A DNA stretch of 64,000 bases from Chromatiales bacterium. Its GTDB lineage: Bacteria; Pseudomonadota; Gammaproteobacteria; UBA6429. Position numbers and translations under genes: made by a program. Shown piece by piece: positions 57,291 to 64,000 of this stretch; the stretch's first letter is position 1, and each line of letters starts with the position of its first letter. The notes beneath the pieces are model-generated. The model saw nothing but the letters and a program-made list of their open reading frames with translations. It was not told the DNA's origin and searched no databases. The stretch is from positions 74,042-138,041 of the forward strand of contig JALTJN010000401.1 of assembly GCA_027076405.1 (NCBI GenBank). The letters run 5' to 3'.

Positions 57291-57644
57291 ATGTATATTT
57301 TATGGGCTGGTCGAGGTTTTTTTGTATTCTTGGTACCTTTTGTTGTGTATATGTTTCTTGGGGATTTTCCCTCAGATAAACTTGTAACGTATGATTTTCT
57401 TATTTCGGGCCCTCTTATTTATTTACTTGCTTACTACTACAATGGTGCTGCTGAAAAGATACAAGCCATTCGAGCGACAGAAGAAGAACTATCTACCTTT
57501 AAAAAATTATTACGCAAAGCCCATCATGATGTATTAGGTGATCCCGCTAGCCGTCCAAGTTTTTTCTTTATACCTATGGCTTGGTGGGGGGTAGGTATTT
57601 TTGTGTTGGGTTTGGTTTTTCAGTTTTTTCCAGCAACGCCTTGA
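57291..57644 (+). CDS. small membrane protein, function unknown
   Basis: 117 aa with three hydrophobic segments (about 4-24, 36-50, 90-113) and an amphipathic loop KIQAIRATEEELSTFKKLLR between. GGGGG lies 6 nt before ATG 57291, a good RBS. No family recognised. Last gene of the accessory region before serB. Confidence 0.6.
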   Translation: MYILWAGRGFFVFLVPFVVYMFLGDFPSDKLVTYDFLISGPLIYLLAYYYNGAAEKIQAIRATEEELSTFKKLLRKAHHDVLGDPASRPSFFFIPMAWWGVGIFVLGLVFQFFPATP

Positions 57645-57785
57645 GTTTAAATTGTAAGCGTAATGGAGCCGAGTGCCTGTTTTATTCCCAAAATTATTTA
57701 AAGATTCTTTATTTTATCTAATAGATTGCGAATTTAAGGTATAATACTAAATTCAAATATTATGATAATTTAATGGAAGCAAAAA

Positions 57786-59018
57786 GTGTCAGAAGTTGTT
57801 CTTATTACTATTACAGGTCAGGATCGTTCCGGCCTTACTGCAACCCTAACCGGTATTTTGGCAAGCTATGATGTTAATATTTTAGATGTCGGCCAGTCAG
57901 TGATTCATGAAAGTTTGTCGCTGGGTATTTTAATTGAATCACCTGATGACGATAAAAGTTGTTCGGTGTTTAAAGATATTTTATTTAAAGCGCACGAATT
58001 AAATCTTAATGCCCGCTTTACTCCTGTTTCTAAAGATGAATATGAACATTGGGTTAATGCACAAGGTAAAGCTAAACATATTGTGACTTTACTCGGGCGA
58101 CAAATCACTGCGCGCCATTTAGCGCGTGTGACTGAAGTTGTTACAGATGAAGGTTTTAATATAGAACAAATCAGCCGTTTATCTGGTCGCTTATCCTTAG
58201 ATACTCATCCTGAAAATTCACGGGGTGCTTCAGTACAACTTTCTTTAAGTGGTGAGGTGGATGATATTGCCGCCATGCACTCTCGCTTTTTACATATTTC
58301 TCAAGAACTCGATCTTGATATCGCAGTACAAGAAGATAATCTCTATCGTCGAAGTCGCCGGTTGGTTTGTTTTGATATGGATTCAACATTAATTCAAGTA
58401 GAAGTGATCGATGAGCTGGCAAAAGCAGCCGGTGTAGGTGATCAAGTTGCTGCGATTACTGAGTCTGCCATGCAGGGCAAAATTGATTTTTCAGAAAGTT
58501 TTCGCCAGCGCATGGCTTTGCTTGAAGGGATGGATGAATCTGTTTTAAAAGCGATAGCAGAAAGTTTACCTATTACGGAAGGTGCCGCTCGCTTAATTAG
58601 TCACTTACGCCACTTTGGTTATAAGGTGGCAATTCTTTCAGGTGGCTTTACTTATTTTGCTAATTACTTAAAAGAAAAGCTGGGTGTGGATTATGTTTAT
58701 GCCAATCAACTTGATTTTGAAAAAGGTAAACTCACAGGTAAAGTAAAAGGCGATATCATTGATGGCCAGATGAAAGCAAAGTTACTGGTTAAAATTGCCG
58801 AAGAAGAAGGCATTAGCACAGAGCAGGTGATTGCCGTAGGTGACGGAGCTAATGACTTACCTATGTTGGCCATTGCCGGCTTAGGGGTTGCCTTTCATGC
58901 AAAACCGGTTGTTAAGGAACAGGCTAAACACTCTATTGCCAATTTAGGTTTAGATGCTATTTTATATTTGCTAGGAATGCGAGATCGTGAACTGGCAGAA
59001 CTTGAAAATATAAAATAA
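57786..59018 (+). CDS. serB: phosphoserine phosphatase
   Basis: Final step of serine synthesis. 410 aa from GTG 57786 (GGAAG 8 nt upstream). Two ACT-like regulatory domains in residues 1-185 (ITITGQDRSGLTATLTGILA; HIVTLLGRQITARHLARVTE), then the HAD phosphatase domain: FDMDSTLIQVEVIDELA (nucleophile D197), ILSGGFTYFA, and VIAVGDGANDLPMLAIAGLG. The ACT domains suggest serine feedback, as known in mycobacterial SerB2. Confidence 0.96.
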   Translation: MSEVVLITITGQDRSGLTATLTGILASYDVNILDVGQSVIHESLSLGILIESPDDDKSCSVFKDILFKAHELNLNARFTPVSKDEYEHWVNAQGKAKHIVTLLGRQITARHLARVTEVVTDEGFNIEQISRLSGRLSLDTHPENSRGASVQLSLSGEVDDIAAMHSRFLHISQELDLDIAVQEDNLYRRSRRLVCFDMDSTLIQVEVIDELAKAAGVGDQVAAITESAMQGKIDFSESFRQRMALLEGMDESVLKAIAESLPITEGAARLISHLRHFGYKVAILSGGFTYFANYLKEKLGVDYVYANQLDFEKGKLTGKVKGDIIDGQMKAKLLVKIAEEEGISTEQVIAVGDGANDLPMLAIAGLGVAFHAKPVVKEQAKHSIANLGLDAILYLLGMRDRELAELENIK

Positions 59019-59037
59019 AAGAAAAATCTTATTGAAA

Positions 59038-59134
59038 AGGTACCGGAGTCGCTGTTTATTTAGAGTAGGGTGGTTGTTTTACTTTAGAACTTGTTATTGA
59101 GTCAGATGGTTGTATTAAAGCGACTCCGGTACCT
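59038..59134. repeat. perfect 16-bp inverted repeat downstream of serB
   Basis: AGGTACCGGAGTCGCT at 59038-59053 and its exact complement at 59119-59134, separated by 65 nt. No ORF is present. The distance is too long for a terminator; it resembles terminal inverted repeats of a ~97-bp miniature element. Confidence 0.7.
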
Positions 59135-59160
59135 AAATATTCAAGAAAACCTTAAAGATG

Positions 59161-59243
59161 TAAAAACCACTGGGGGCACGGGGAACACTGGGAAAGTTAT
59201 TTATATTTTATTCCCCGTGCCCCCAGTGTTCCCCGTGGTTTAT
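59161..59243. repeat. nested GC-rich inverted repeat upstream of tadA
   Basis: A perfect 15-bp arm pair TGGGGGCACGGGGAA/TTCCCCGTGCCCCCA (59171-59185 with 59211-59225), with outer arms ACCAC/GTGGT. The repeated units CACTGGG and GGCACGGGG also occur as direct repeats inside the arms. It contrasts strongly with the AT-rich surroundings. Confidence 0.75.
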
Positions 59244-59286
59244 TATCTTTTATCTTTACTTGGTGTTCTAAACACGGCTTAAAAAT

Positions 59287-59778
59287 ATGAATGATCAATC
59301 TGAACAAGAGTCTCTAGATGTTTTTTGGATGCAACATGCTTTGGAGCTTGCGAAACGTGCCGAGTCCGAAGGTGAGGTGCCGGTAGGTGCGGTTGTTGTT
59401 CTGGATGATGAGGTGATTGGTGAAGGCTGGAATAGTCCGATTATTGATCACGATCCCACCGCGCATGCTGAAATAATCGCATTGCGTAATGCATCAAAGA
59501 AAATAAGTAACTATCGATTACTTAATACCACTCTCTATGTCACTCTGGAACCTTGTATTATGTGCACCGGCGCAATTATTCATTCGCGTGTTAAACGGGT
59601 TGTTTATGGTGCTTTTGATCCTAAAGCGGGCGCTGAGCAAAGTGCATTTTCTATTTTGGGTACGGATTGTTTGAACCATAAAGTAGAAGTCACTCATGGT
59701 GTTATGGCGACAGAATGTGGCCAGATCCTGACAGATTTTTTTAGAAAACGACGTAAAGAGAAAAAAAGAGGTTCTTAA
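59287..59778 (+). CDS. tadA: tRNA-specific adenosine deaminase
   Basis: Deaminates A34 to inosine in tRNA-Arg(ACG). 163 aa. Zinc/catalytic motifs: HAE at 60-62 (HAEIIALRNA) and PCIMC at 89-93, followed by RVKRVVYGAFDPKAGA, which is tRNA-type specific. Stop overlaps the next ATG (TAATG). Confidence 0.96.
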   Translation: MNDQSEQESLDVFWMQHALELAKRAESEGEVPVGAVVVLDDEVIGEGWNSPIIDHDPTAHAEIIALRNASKKISNYRLLNTTLYVTLEPCIMCTGAIIHSRVKRVVYGAFDPKAGAEQSAFSILGTDCLNHKVEVTHGVMATECGQILTDFFRKRRKEKKRGS

Positions 59779-60731
59779 TGCGATTGGTATTTATTTTTAT
59801 TATTTCCGGTATTTTACTGGGCTGTAATCAAACTACTAAAACAAGTTATCCTGCTGCTGATGTTGAGATGAAATTAAAACAGGTCTCTGAACATGTTTAC
59901 TATGTTCAGGGCAAGGCAGGTATCGCAACCGATAATGAAGGCTTTATATCCAACGCCGGTTTTATTGTGACAGAGGAGGGCGTTGTTGTTTTTGATACAT
60001 TAGGTACGCCATCTTTAGCGAATATGTTTTTAGCAAAAATTCGTAGTGTGACGGATAAGCCTATTTTAAAAGTGATAGTGAGTCATTACCATGCGGATCA
60101 TATTTATGGTTTGCAGGTCTTTAAAGAACTTGGCGCTGAAATTATTGCACCTAAAGGCGCAATGATTTATCTCGGTTCACCGAAAGCGGAGTCATTGCTT
60201 GAAGATCGTCGCTTTGCGTTATCTCCCTGGGTGAATAAATCAACTTATCTGGTTTCACCTGACATGATTATTGATAAACCAGTGTCATTTAAAGTTGGTA
60301 ACACCAAATTTACACTCGATGTTCTCGGAGCTGCTCATTCTGATGGTGATTTAACGTTGCTGGTTGAACCTGAGCAGGTCTTTTTTTCGGGCGATATTAT
60401 ATTTGAAGGTCGTGTTCCTTATTTAGGTGATTCAAATACAAAAACATGGCTGGCGACCTTGATTCAAATGGAAACCGGTAAAATAAAGGCGCTGATTCCC
60501 GGCCATGGTCCGGCGGCAAAAGATCCAAACAAGGCAATCACAGCAACGCGACGTTATTTAGCAAAAATTCGCCGAGTGATGGCTGAGGCAGTAAAAAATC
60601 TTGATGACTTCGCAGAAACCTATGACAAAACGGACTGGAGTGAGTTTGAAAAGTTACCGGCATTTAAAGAAGCTAACCGCCGCAATGCTTATCAGGTCTA
60701 TTTATCAATGGAAGAAGAGTTGTTTAATTAA
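59778..60731 (+). CDS. metallo-beta-lactamase-fold lipoprotein hydrolase
   Basis: 317 aa with lipobox LLGC (Cys16). Zinc-site motifs: HYHADH (103-108), AAHSDGDL, SGDIIFEGRVPYLGD and PGHG, all intact. The overall pattern (NAGFIVTEEGVVVFDTLGTP at the start) resembles MBL-fold proteins of the SoxH/quinoprotein-associated type; the substrate cannot be assigned. Start ATG overlaps the tadA stop by one base, so the genes are probably coupled. Confidence 0.85.
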   Translation: MRLVFIFIISGILLGCNQTTKTSYPAADVEMKLKQVSEHVYYVQGKAGIATDNEGFISNAGFIVTEEGVVVFDTLGTPSLANMFLAKIRSVTDKPILKVIVSHYHADHIYGLQVFKELGAEIIAPKGAMIYLGSPKAESLLEDRRFALSPWVNKSTYLVSPDMIIDKPVSFKVGNTKFTLDVLGAAHSDGDLTLLVEPEQVFFSGDIIFEGRVPYLGDSNTKTWLATLIQMETGKIKALIPGHGPAAKDPNKAITATRRYLAKIRRVMAEAVKNLDDFAETYDKTDWSEFEKLPAFKEANRRNAYQVYLSMEEELFN

Positions 60732-60759
60732 TCTGAACGCGGGATAAAGCACAATGGCT

Positions 60760-60785
60760 CGTCATTCCCGAAGCAGGAAATGACG
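60760..60785. terminator. stem-loop between convergent MBL gene and mltF
   Basis: CGTCATT/AATGACG arms at 60760-60766 and 60779-60785 with a partly pairing interior. No T-run, so function as terminator is only probable from position. Confidence 0.4.
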
Positions 60786-60796
60786 GGTCAGGTTTA

Positions 60797-62194
60797 TTAC
60801 AAGGCAGGGGATACGTATGCGACTTTCTCTTCTTGTTGATTACTTTTTGCAAGATGCCAATGCAAAATATCATAATAACTACGAATGTTTTCTACGTACT
60901 TCACCGGCTCATTGCCGCGGGCATAACCAAAGCGGGTTTTTTTGTACCAGCGTTTGCTGCGTAATAACGGTAAACTTTCTTTTACATCGACCCATTTGTC
61001 CGGGTTACCGCCGCGCCGTTTAGTAATGATACGGGCATCCTGAACATGCCCGAAACCCACATTATAGGCTGCCAGGGTAAACCAGAGCCGGTCTTTCTCG
61101 TCCAGCTTGTCAGAGAACTTTTTAGATAACTGGCGAATATATTTAGCGCCACCTTTAATGCTTTGTGCCGGCACGGTACGATCTTTTACACCTAAATCTT
61201 TTGCGGTTGAGTTAGTTAGCATCATAATGCCTCTTACACCGGTAGGTGAAATAGCCCGAGGGTTCCAGTGAGATTCTTGATAAGCGATTGCAGCGAGTAA
61301 TTGCCAATCCAGCTCATTAGCTTCTCCGGCAAGTTCAAACATTTCCTGGTAACGAGGCAGGCGGTAACGAACGTGAGCAAGATAGGTTGTGGTGCCTGCG
61401 TACTGGTAATTACGTGCATGACCGTAGTGACGCTTCAATAACTGGGCAAGCTGACCAGATCTTTGATACATGGATAAAAATTTGTTGGCTTCATTGTAAA
61501 GTGAGTCATCACCATGCTTTGAAAATGCCCATGCCAGCTTTTGCGGCTTTGAAATATTAAAGGCACTGCGCAAGGTTGAGTGGAAACGTCGGGTAAGCAA
61601 ATATTCGTTGGAATCAGCAATGGTAAAATCAATCAGATTTTCTGCCACCAGGTTTAAAAGCTCGGTACTACCGGTATTTTTATTTTCATCCCAGGTAAGC
61701 TGCGGGTATTTTTCTTTTAGTTTGATAAGTTGTTCAACGTGACTACTGTTGGCCATGACTTCCATCATTCCCTCAATAGCATCGGCCATTGTTTTTGGTC
61801 GCGGCATACTGCGGTTGTACACCAACTGTTGTGTGATCGACTGGTAACTTGTTGAAAAACGTAGTGTTTTTTTGCGCTCTGCTGTCACCGTTAAGCCTGC
61901 GGCTGCAAAATCAACTTCGTTTTCCTTAACTTTCGAGAGCATGTTTTTCAGGTTATCTTCGACACTTATTTTTAAAGAAACACCCAGGTAGTCAGCAAAT
62001 GCTTTAACTAAATCGTATTCGAGACCTTCAGGGCCATTGGGGCCTATAAAGTAAGTTGTCGCAGCGTTACGAGTGAGAACATGTAAAACACCTGCATCAC
62101 GAATATGCTGTAAAGCCGGTTTTTGAGGAGCACAAGCATTCAGGATAACAAGAATGAGTGATAATCCGGCAATGTAAGGTAAAAATTTACGCAT
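60797..62194 (-). CDS. mltF: membrane-bound lytic murein transglycosylase F
   Basis: About 465 aa from ATG 62194, which has AGGA at 7-nt spacing and yields a proper lipoprotein signal with lipobox LNAC (Cys21). The frame extends to 62272 without such features. The N-terminal part (about 35-270) is an extracellular solute-binding family 3 domain (GPEGLEYDLVKAFADYLGVS; FAAAGLTVTAERKKTLRFST). The C-terminal SLT domain about 285-450 has the catalytic Glu in AIAYQESHWNPRAISPTGVR. MltF cleaves glycan strands in the periplasm; the N-terminal domain modulates it. Confidence 0.94.
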   Translation of the reverse strand: MRKFLPYIAGLSLILVILNACAPQKPALQHIRDAGVLHVLTRNAATTYFIGPNGPEGLEYDLVKAFADYLGVSLKISVEDNLKNMLSKVKENEVDFAAAGLTVTAERKKTLRFSTSYQSITQQLVYNRSMPRPKTMADAIEGMMEVMANSSHVEQLIKLKEKYPQLTWDENKNTGSTELLNLVAENLIDFTIADSNEYLLTRRFHSTLRSAFNISKPQKLAWAFSKHGDDSLYNEANKFLSMYQRSGQLAQLLKRHYGHARNYQYAGTTTYLAHVRYRLPRYQEMFELAGEANELDWQLLAAIAYQESHWNPRAISPTGVRGIMMLTNSTAKDLGVKDRTVPAQSIKGGAKYIRQLSKKFSDKLDEKDRLWFTLAAYNVGFGHVQDARIITKRRGGNPDKWVDVKESLPLLRSKRWYKKTRFGYARGNEPVKYVENIRSYYDILHWHLAKSNQQEEKVAYVSPAL

Positions 62195-62489
62195 ATTTAA
62201 ATCCTGATGCACGTCTAAATTATTTAGCGGTTGGAAATTTAAAAACTGAAGTAATATTTTTAGTGTGGACATAGTTGTTTACATTTGTGGAGAGTTAATC
62301 CGCCAGTAAACGAGAATATTATAACATTCTTATATGTGAACCGCATCACAAAAAAAGTGACGAAAGGTTAAATTTCACACAATAATAACAATGTTATTGT
62401 GGGGTTTATTGTATGAATTGCTAAAGTGCGGGAACTGGTTTAATCTTGCGCGTCCTCAAAATAAGCGTAATAACGTTATTTTAGGATTT

Positions 62490-62579
62490 GGAGAAGTGTC
62501 CGAGTGGCTGAAGGAGCACGCCTGGAAAGTGTGTATAGGTTTATCCCTATCGAGGGTTCGAATCCCTCCTTCTCCGCCA
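62490..62579 (+). tRNA. tRNA-Ser (anticodon GGA)
   Basis: 90-nt class II tRNA with encoded CCA. Acceptor GGAGAAG pairs with CTTCTCC. The anticodon stem CACGC/GTGTG encloses loop CTGGAAA, giving GGA (codons UCC/UCU). There is a long variable arm and T-loop GTTCGAATC. Its 3' end is duplicated downstream. Confidence 0.97.
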
Positions 62580-62628
62580 TATTTTAAAAAGTGGAAAATT
62601 TATGGTTTAAAATTTCACTTTGTTTAGT
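62561..62628 (+). repeat. direct repeat copy 1: tRNA-Ser 3' end plus flank
   Basis: 68 nt beginning in the T-arm/acceptor region of tRNA-Ser (AATCCCTCCTTCTCCGCCA) and running 49 nt past the CCA, including a hairpin GTGGAAAATTT/AAATTTCAC followed by TTTG. The near-identical copy 2 begins at 62810. Confidence 0.93.
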
Positions 62629-62632
62629 GAGC

Positions 62633-62647
62633 ATTCGAACCCTCGAT
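62633..62647 (+). other. 15-nt antisense copy of the tRNA-Ser T-arm
   Basis: ATTCGAACCCTCGAT is the exact reverse complement of 62549-62563 inside tRNA-Ser. In a readthrough transcript the two could base-pair. Confidence 0.8.
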
Positions 62648-62667
62648 ATAAATTAAGGTGGTTTGAT

Positions 62668-62760
62668 ATGGGGTGGAACCCCATGAATGCCGCAGCGAAG
62701 CGGAGGCAGCCCGACAAATTCGTCGGGAACGAATTTGAACAGCCAAAGGCTGGCCCGTAG
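62668..62760 (+). CDS. 30-aa ORF inside the tRNA-associated repeat unit
   Basis: ATG 62668 to TAG 62758 encodes MGWNPMNAAAKRRQPDKFVG followed by NEFEQPKAGP. No clear RBS (AAGGTGG is about 11 nt upstream). The underlying DNA is a series of small GC-rich hairpins, so coding may be incidental. By position it parallels the tiny Tpr ORF of the E. coli tyrT/rtT repeats. Confidence 0.25.
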   Translation: MGWNPMNAAAKRRQPDKFVGNEFEQPKAGP

Positions 62761-62809
62761 GGTGAAGGCCAGGGATGGCCTTCATAAGGGTGAGGCCGAT
62801 AGGCCGAAT

Positions 62810-62878
62810 AATCCCTCCTTCTCCGCCATATTTTAAAAAGTGGAAAATTTATGGTTTTAAAATTTCACTTTGTTTAGT
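62810..62878 (+). repeat. direct repeat copy 2: duplicated tRNA-Ser 3' end plus flank
   Basis: 69 nt, identical to 62561-62628 except for one extra T. Weaker similarity continues for about 50 nt more (ATTCAAACCCTGGAACTAAATTAAAG against the segment after copy 1), giving a repeat period of about 249 bp. The unit between copies is GC-rich and full of short hairpins. No complete second tRNA is present. Confidence 0.93.
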
Positions 62879-62986
62879 TAGTGATTATTCAAACCCTGGA
62901 ACTAAATTAAAGGGGTGTAAGTTTTTAAGTTTAGGCTGTTTTATCTGCTATTAATTTAGCTAAATTTTATCCTTGGATTTTATTTT

Positions 62987-63610
62987 ATGATTGAAGCTAA
63001 AGACGCGCTTAAACGTCTGCAAGAAGGTAACCAGCGTTTCGTTAAAGGATTGCGATCTGTCGAAACGATGATGACGCATACCAAACGTGATGAGTTAACC
63101 GAAGGGCAAGAACCTTTTGCTATTATTCTTGGTTGTTCCGATTCTCGAGTACCTGCTGAAATTGTTTTTGATCAGGGGCTGGGGGATTTGTTTGTGATTC
63201 GGGTTGCAGGAAATATTGTCGCGCCTTCACAAATTGGCAGTGTTGAATTTGCAGCATCTCAATTTAAAACACGCCTTGTGGTTGTGTTAGGTCATTCTCA
63301 GTGTGGCGCTATCTGCGCTACAGTTGAAGAGTTAAAACGTCCCAACTCTGAGCAGTCACAAAATATTAAAGCAATTGTTGATCGTATTCGTCCATCTGTT
63401 GAGCCTTTTAAGGCCACAGATTTATGGAATGATGATGATGCTTTAGTTGAGCAGTCGATGCTAGCTAATGTTCGCGCATCGGCAAATCAGTTAAGACATG
63501 GTTCTAATGTTTTAGAAGAGTTGAGTGATAACCATGGTTTATTGATTGTTGGGGCTGAGTATTCATTAGAAACCGGAGAAGTTATCTTCTTTGATGGTTT
63601 ACCGGAATAA
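62987..63610 (+). CDS. beta-class carbonic anhydrase
   Basis: Interconverts CO2 and bicarbonate. 207 aa. Zinc ligands C50, H103 and C106, with the D52-R54 dyad (GCSDSRVP; LGHSQCGAIC). The GDLFVIRVAGN motif follows. No signal peptide, so cytoplasmic. It could supply bicarbonate to carboxylases such as Ppc; no carboxysome or transporter genes are near. Confidence 0.95.
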   Translation: MIEAKDALKRLQEGNQRFVKGLRSVETMMTHTKRDELTEGQEPFAIILGCSDSRVPAEIVFDQGLGDLFVIRVAGNIVAPSQIGSVEFAASQFKTRLVVVLGHSQCGAICATVEELKRPNSEQSQNIKAIVDRIRPSVEPFKATDLWNDDDALVEQSMLANVRASANQLRHGSNVLEELSDNHGLLIVGAEYSLETGEVIFFDGLPE

Positions 63611-63650
63611 TAATCTCACATTTTTTTAAAAGTGTGTATTTTCTAAATAG

Positions 63651-63935
63651 CTATTCTTGCTCAAATCCTTCCGGTATTTTTCCTTTTAGCATGTAAGCAA
63701 AGGCAATAATTTCTGCAACAGCAAGATAGAGTGCCTCCGGAATTTCTTCACCAAGTTCAAGAGTGGCTAATAAGCTGACTAACTCTTTATTTTCTGTGAG
63801 TGGTACATTATGTTTTCTGGCCAGCTCGATAATTTGCTCGGCAATATCACTGCGACCTTTCGCGGTGACTTTAGGTGCATTTTTACCATCATACTTGAGA
63901 GCAACAGCGATTGAAGATTCAGTTTGCTGGCTCAT
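63651..63935 (-). CDS. FlhB-like C-terminal domain protein (YlqH/EscU family)
   Basis: 94 aa matching the cytoplasmic C-terminal part of FlhB: AVALKYDGKNAPKVTAKGRS, ADQI-like AEQIIELARKHNVPLTENKE, LVSLLATLELGEEIPEALYL, and AVAEIIAFAYMLKG. The NPTH autocleavage motif of full FlhB is absent, as is usual in this stand-alone family. Start ATG overlaps the upstream stop (ATGA). Confidence 0.88.
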   Translation of the reverse strand: MSQQTESSIAVALKYDGKNAPKVTAKGRSDIAEQIIELARKHNVPLTENKELVSLLATLELGEEIPEALYLAVAEIIAFAYMLKGKIPEGFEQE

Positions 63936-64000
63936 ATATGTTCATCCAAGGGCTTTGTTCTGGAAGGTATCGCATCTTCGGACAATTTAGCATGGGCACA
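63932..64000 (-). CDS. 3' end of a gene running out of the window (probably FliK-like)
   Basis: A minus-strand frame is open from the window edge for 22 codons (ending SRTKPLDEHI) and stops with TGA overlapping the ATG of the FlhB-like gene. In many gammaproteobacteria the stand-alone FlhB-like gene directly follows a flagellar hook-length control (FliK-like) gene; the identity here is inferred only from that order. Confidence 0.5.
   Translation of the reverse strand, partial: CAHAKLSEDAIPSRTKPLDEHI

Noticed and set aside
59287..60731. Assignment of the MBL-fold lipoprotein as SoxH or PqqB
   Set aside because: Zinc residues and general pattern fit many MBL subfamilies, and no sox or pqq genes are adjacent. 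Kept as generic MBL-fold hydrolase.
62810..62829. Second tRNA-Ser gene at the duplicated 3' end
   Set aside because: Only the 3' terminal 19 nt are present. There is no 5' acceptor strand, D-arm or anticodon arm upstream.
62490..62930. Integrative element attachment site pair at tRNA-Ser
   Set aside because: The repeats are only 249 bp apart, and no integrase, excisionase or cargo gene lies between or near them.

Overview
The window is a continuous stretch of an AT-rich gammaproteobacterial chromosome. The evidence is gene order and content. A full isc Fe-S cluster operon (iscR-iscS-iscU-iscA-hscB-hscA-fdx-iscX) is followed by ndk-rlmN-pilF-hisS-yfgM-bamB-der, close to the classical enteric order. 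The window also has queA-tgt-yajC-secD-secF, suhB/trmJ/cysE, pgi, ppc, guaB/guaA, xseA, serB, tadA and mltF. A PilF lipoprotein, an FlhB-like protein with the tail of a probable FliK-like gene, and a PilZ-GGDEF-EAL protein point to type IV pili, a flagellum and c-di-GMP control. A small lipoprotein resembling the SoxXA-binding (SoxK) family hints at sulfur oxidation, but no other sox gene is present. I do not name a genus.

Layout: 1-4.2 kb holds folK (5' end outside the window), a deoxynucleoside kinase, panB, an opposed LpxL-type acyltransferase, panC and panD. 4.5-8.3 kb is one large c-di-GMP protein. 8.5-13.3 kb has ppc (minus), pgi and tRNA-Leu(CAA). 13.5-19.2 kb is queA-tgt-yajC-secD-secF. 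19.3-22.3 kb has a PstS-OmpA fusion protein, two small unknown genes and suhB. 22.5-30.2 kb is trmJ, cysE and the isc operon. 30.5-37.4 kb is ndk to der. 37.4-41.0 kb (minus) has ydcF-like, a tiny gene, an M23 peptidase, xseA and the SoxK-like lipoprotein. 41.3-47.3 kb is guaB, an opposed membrane Ser/Thr kinase, and guaA. 47.4-57.7 kb is an accessory region of small membrane or secreted proteins (SH3b, ankyrin, TIMP-like, and a convergent pair of paralogous secreted TPR-like proteins) with gene debris. 57.8-62.2 kb has serB, tadA, a metallo-beta-lactamase-fold lipoprotein and mltF. 62.5-64 kb has tRNA-Ser(GGA) with an unusual downstream repeat, a beta-carbonic anhydrase and the flagellar-type genes.

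The most unusual material is not in the housekeeping genes. (1) Downstream of tRNA-Ser, the tRNA 3' end plus about 50 nt of flank is repeated 249 bp away. The unit between contains an exact antisense copy of the tRNA T-arm and a 30-codon ORF, an arrangement resembling the E. coli tyrT/rtT repeats. (2) Many intergenic gaps carry distinct long inverted-repeat elements (8.4, 14.7, 16.3, 22.4, 26.6, 30.2, 48.9, 59.1 and 59.2 kb). (3) The 47.8-57.6 kb locus encodes mostly unrecognised exported proteins. No CRISPR array, insertion sequence, integrase or rRNA was seen.
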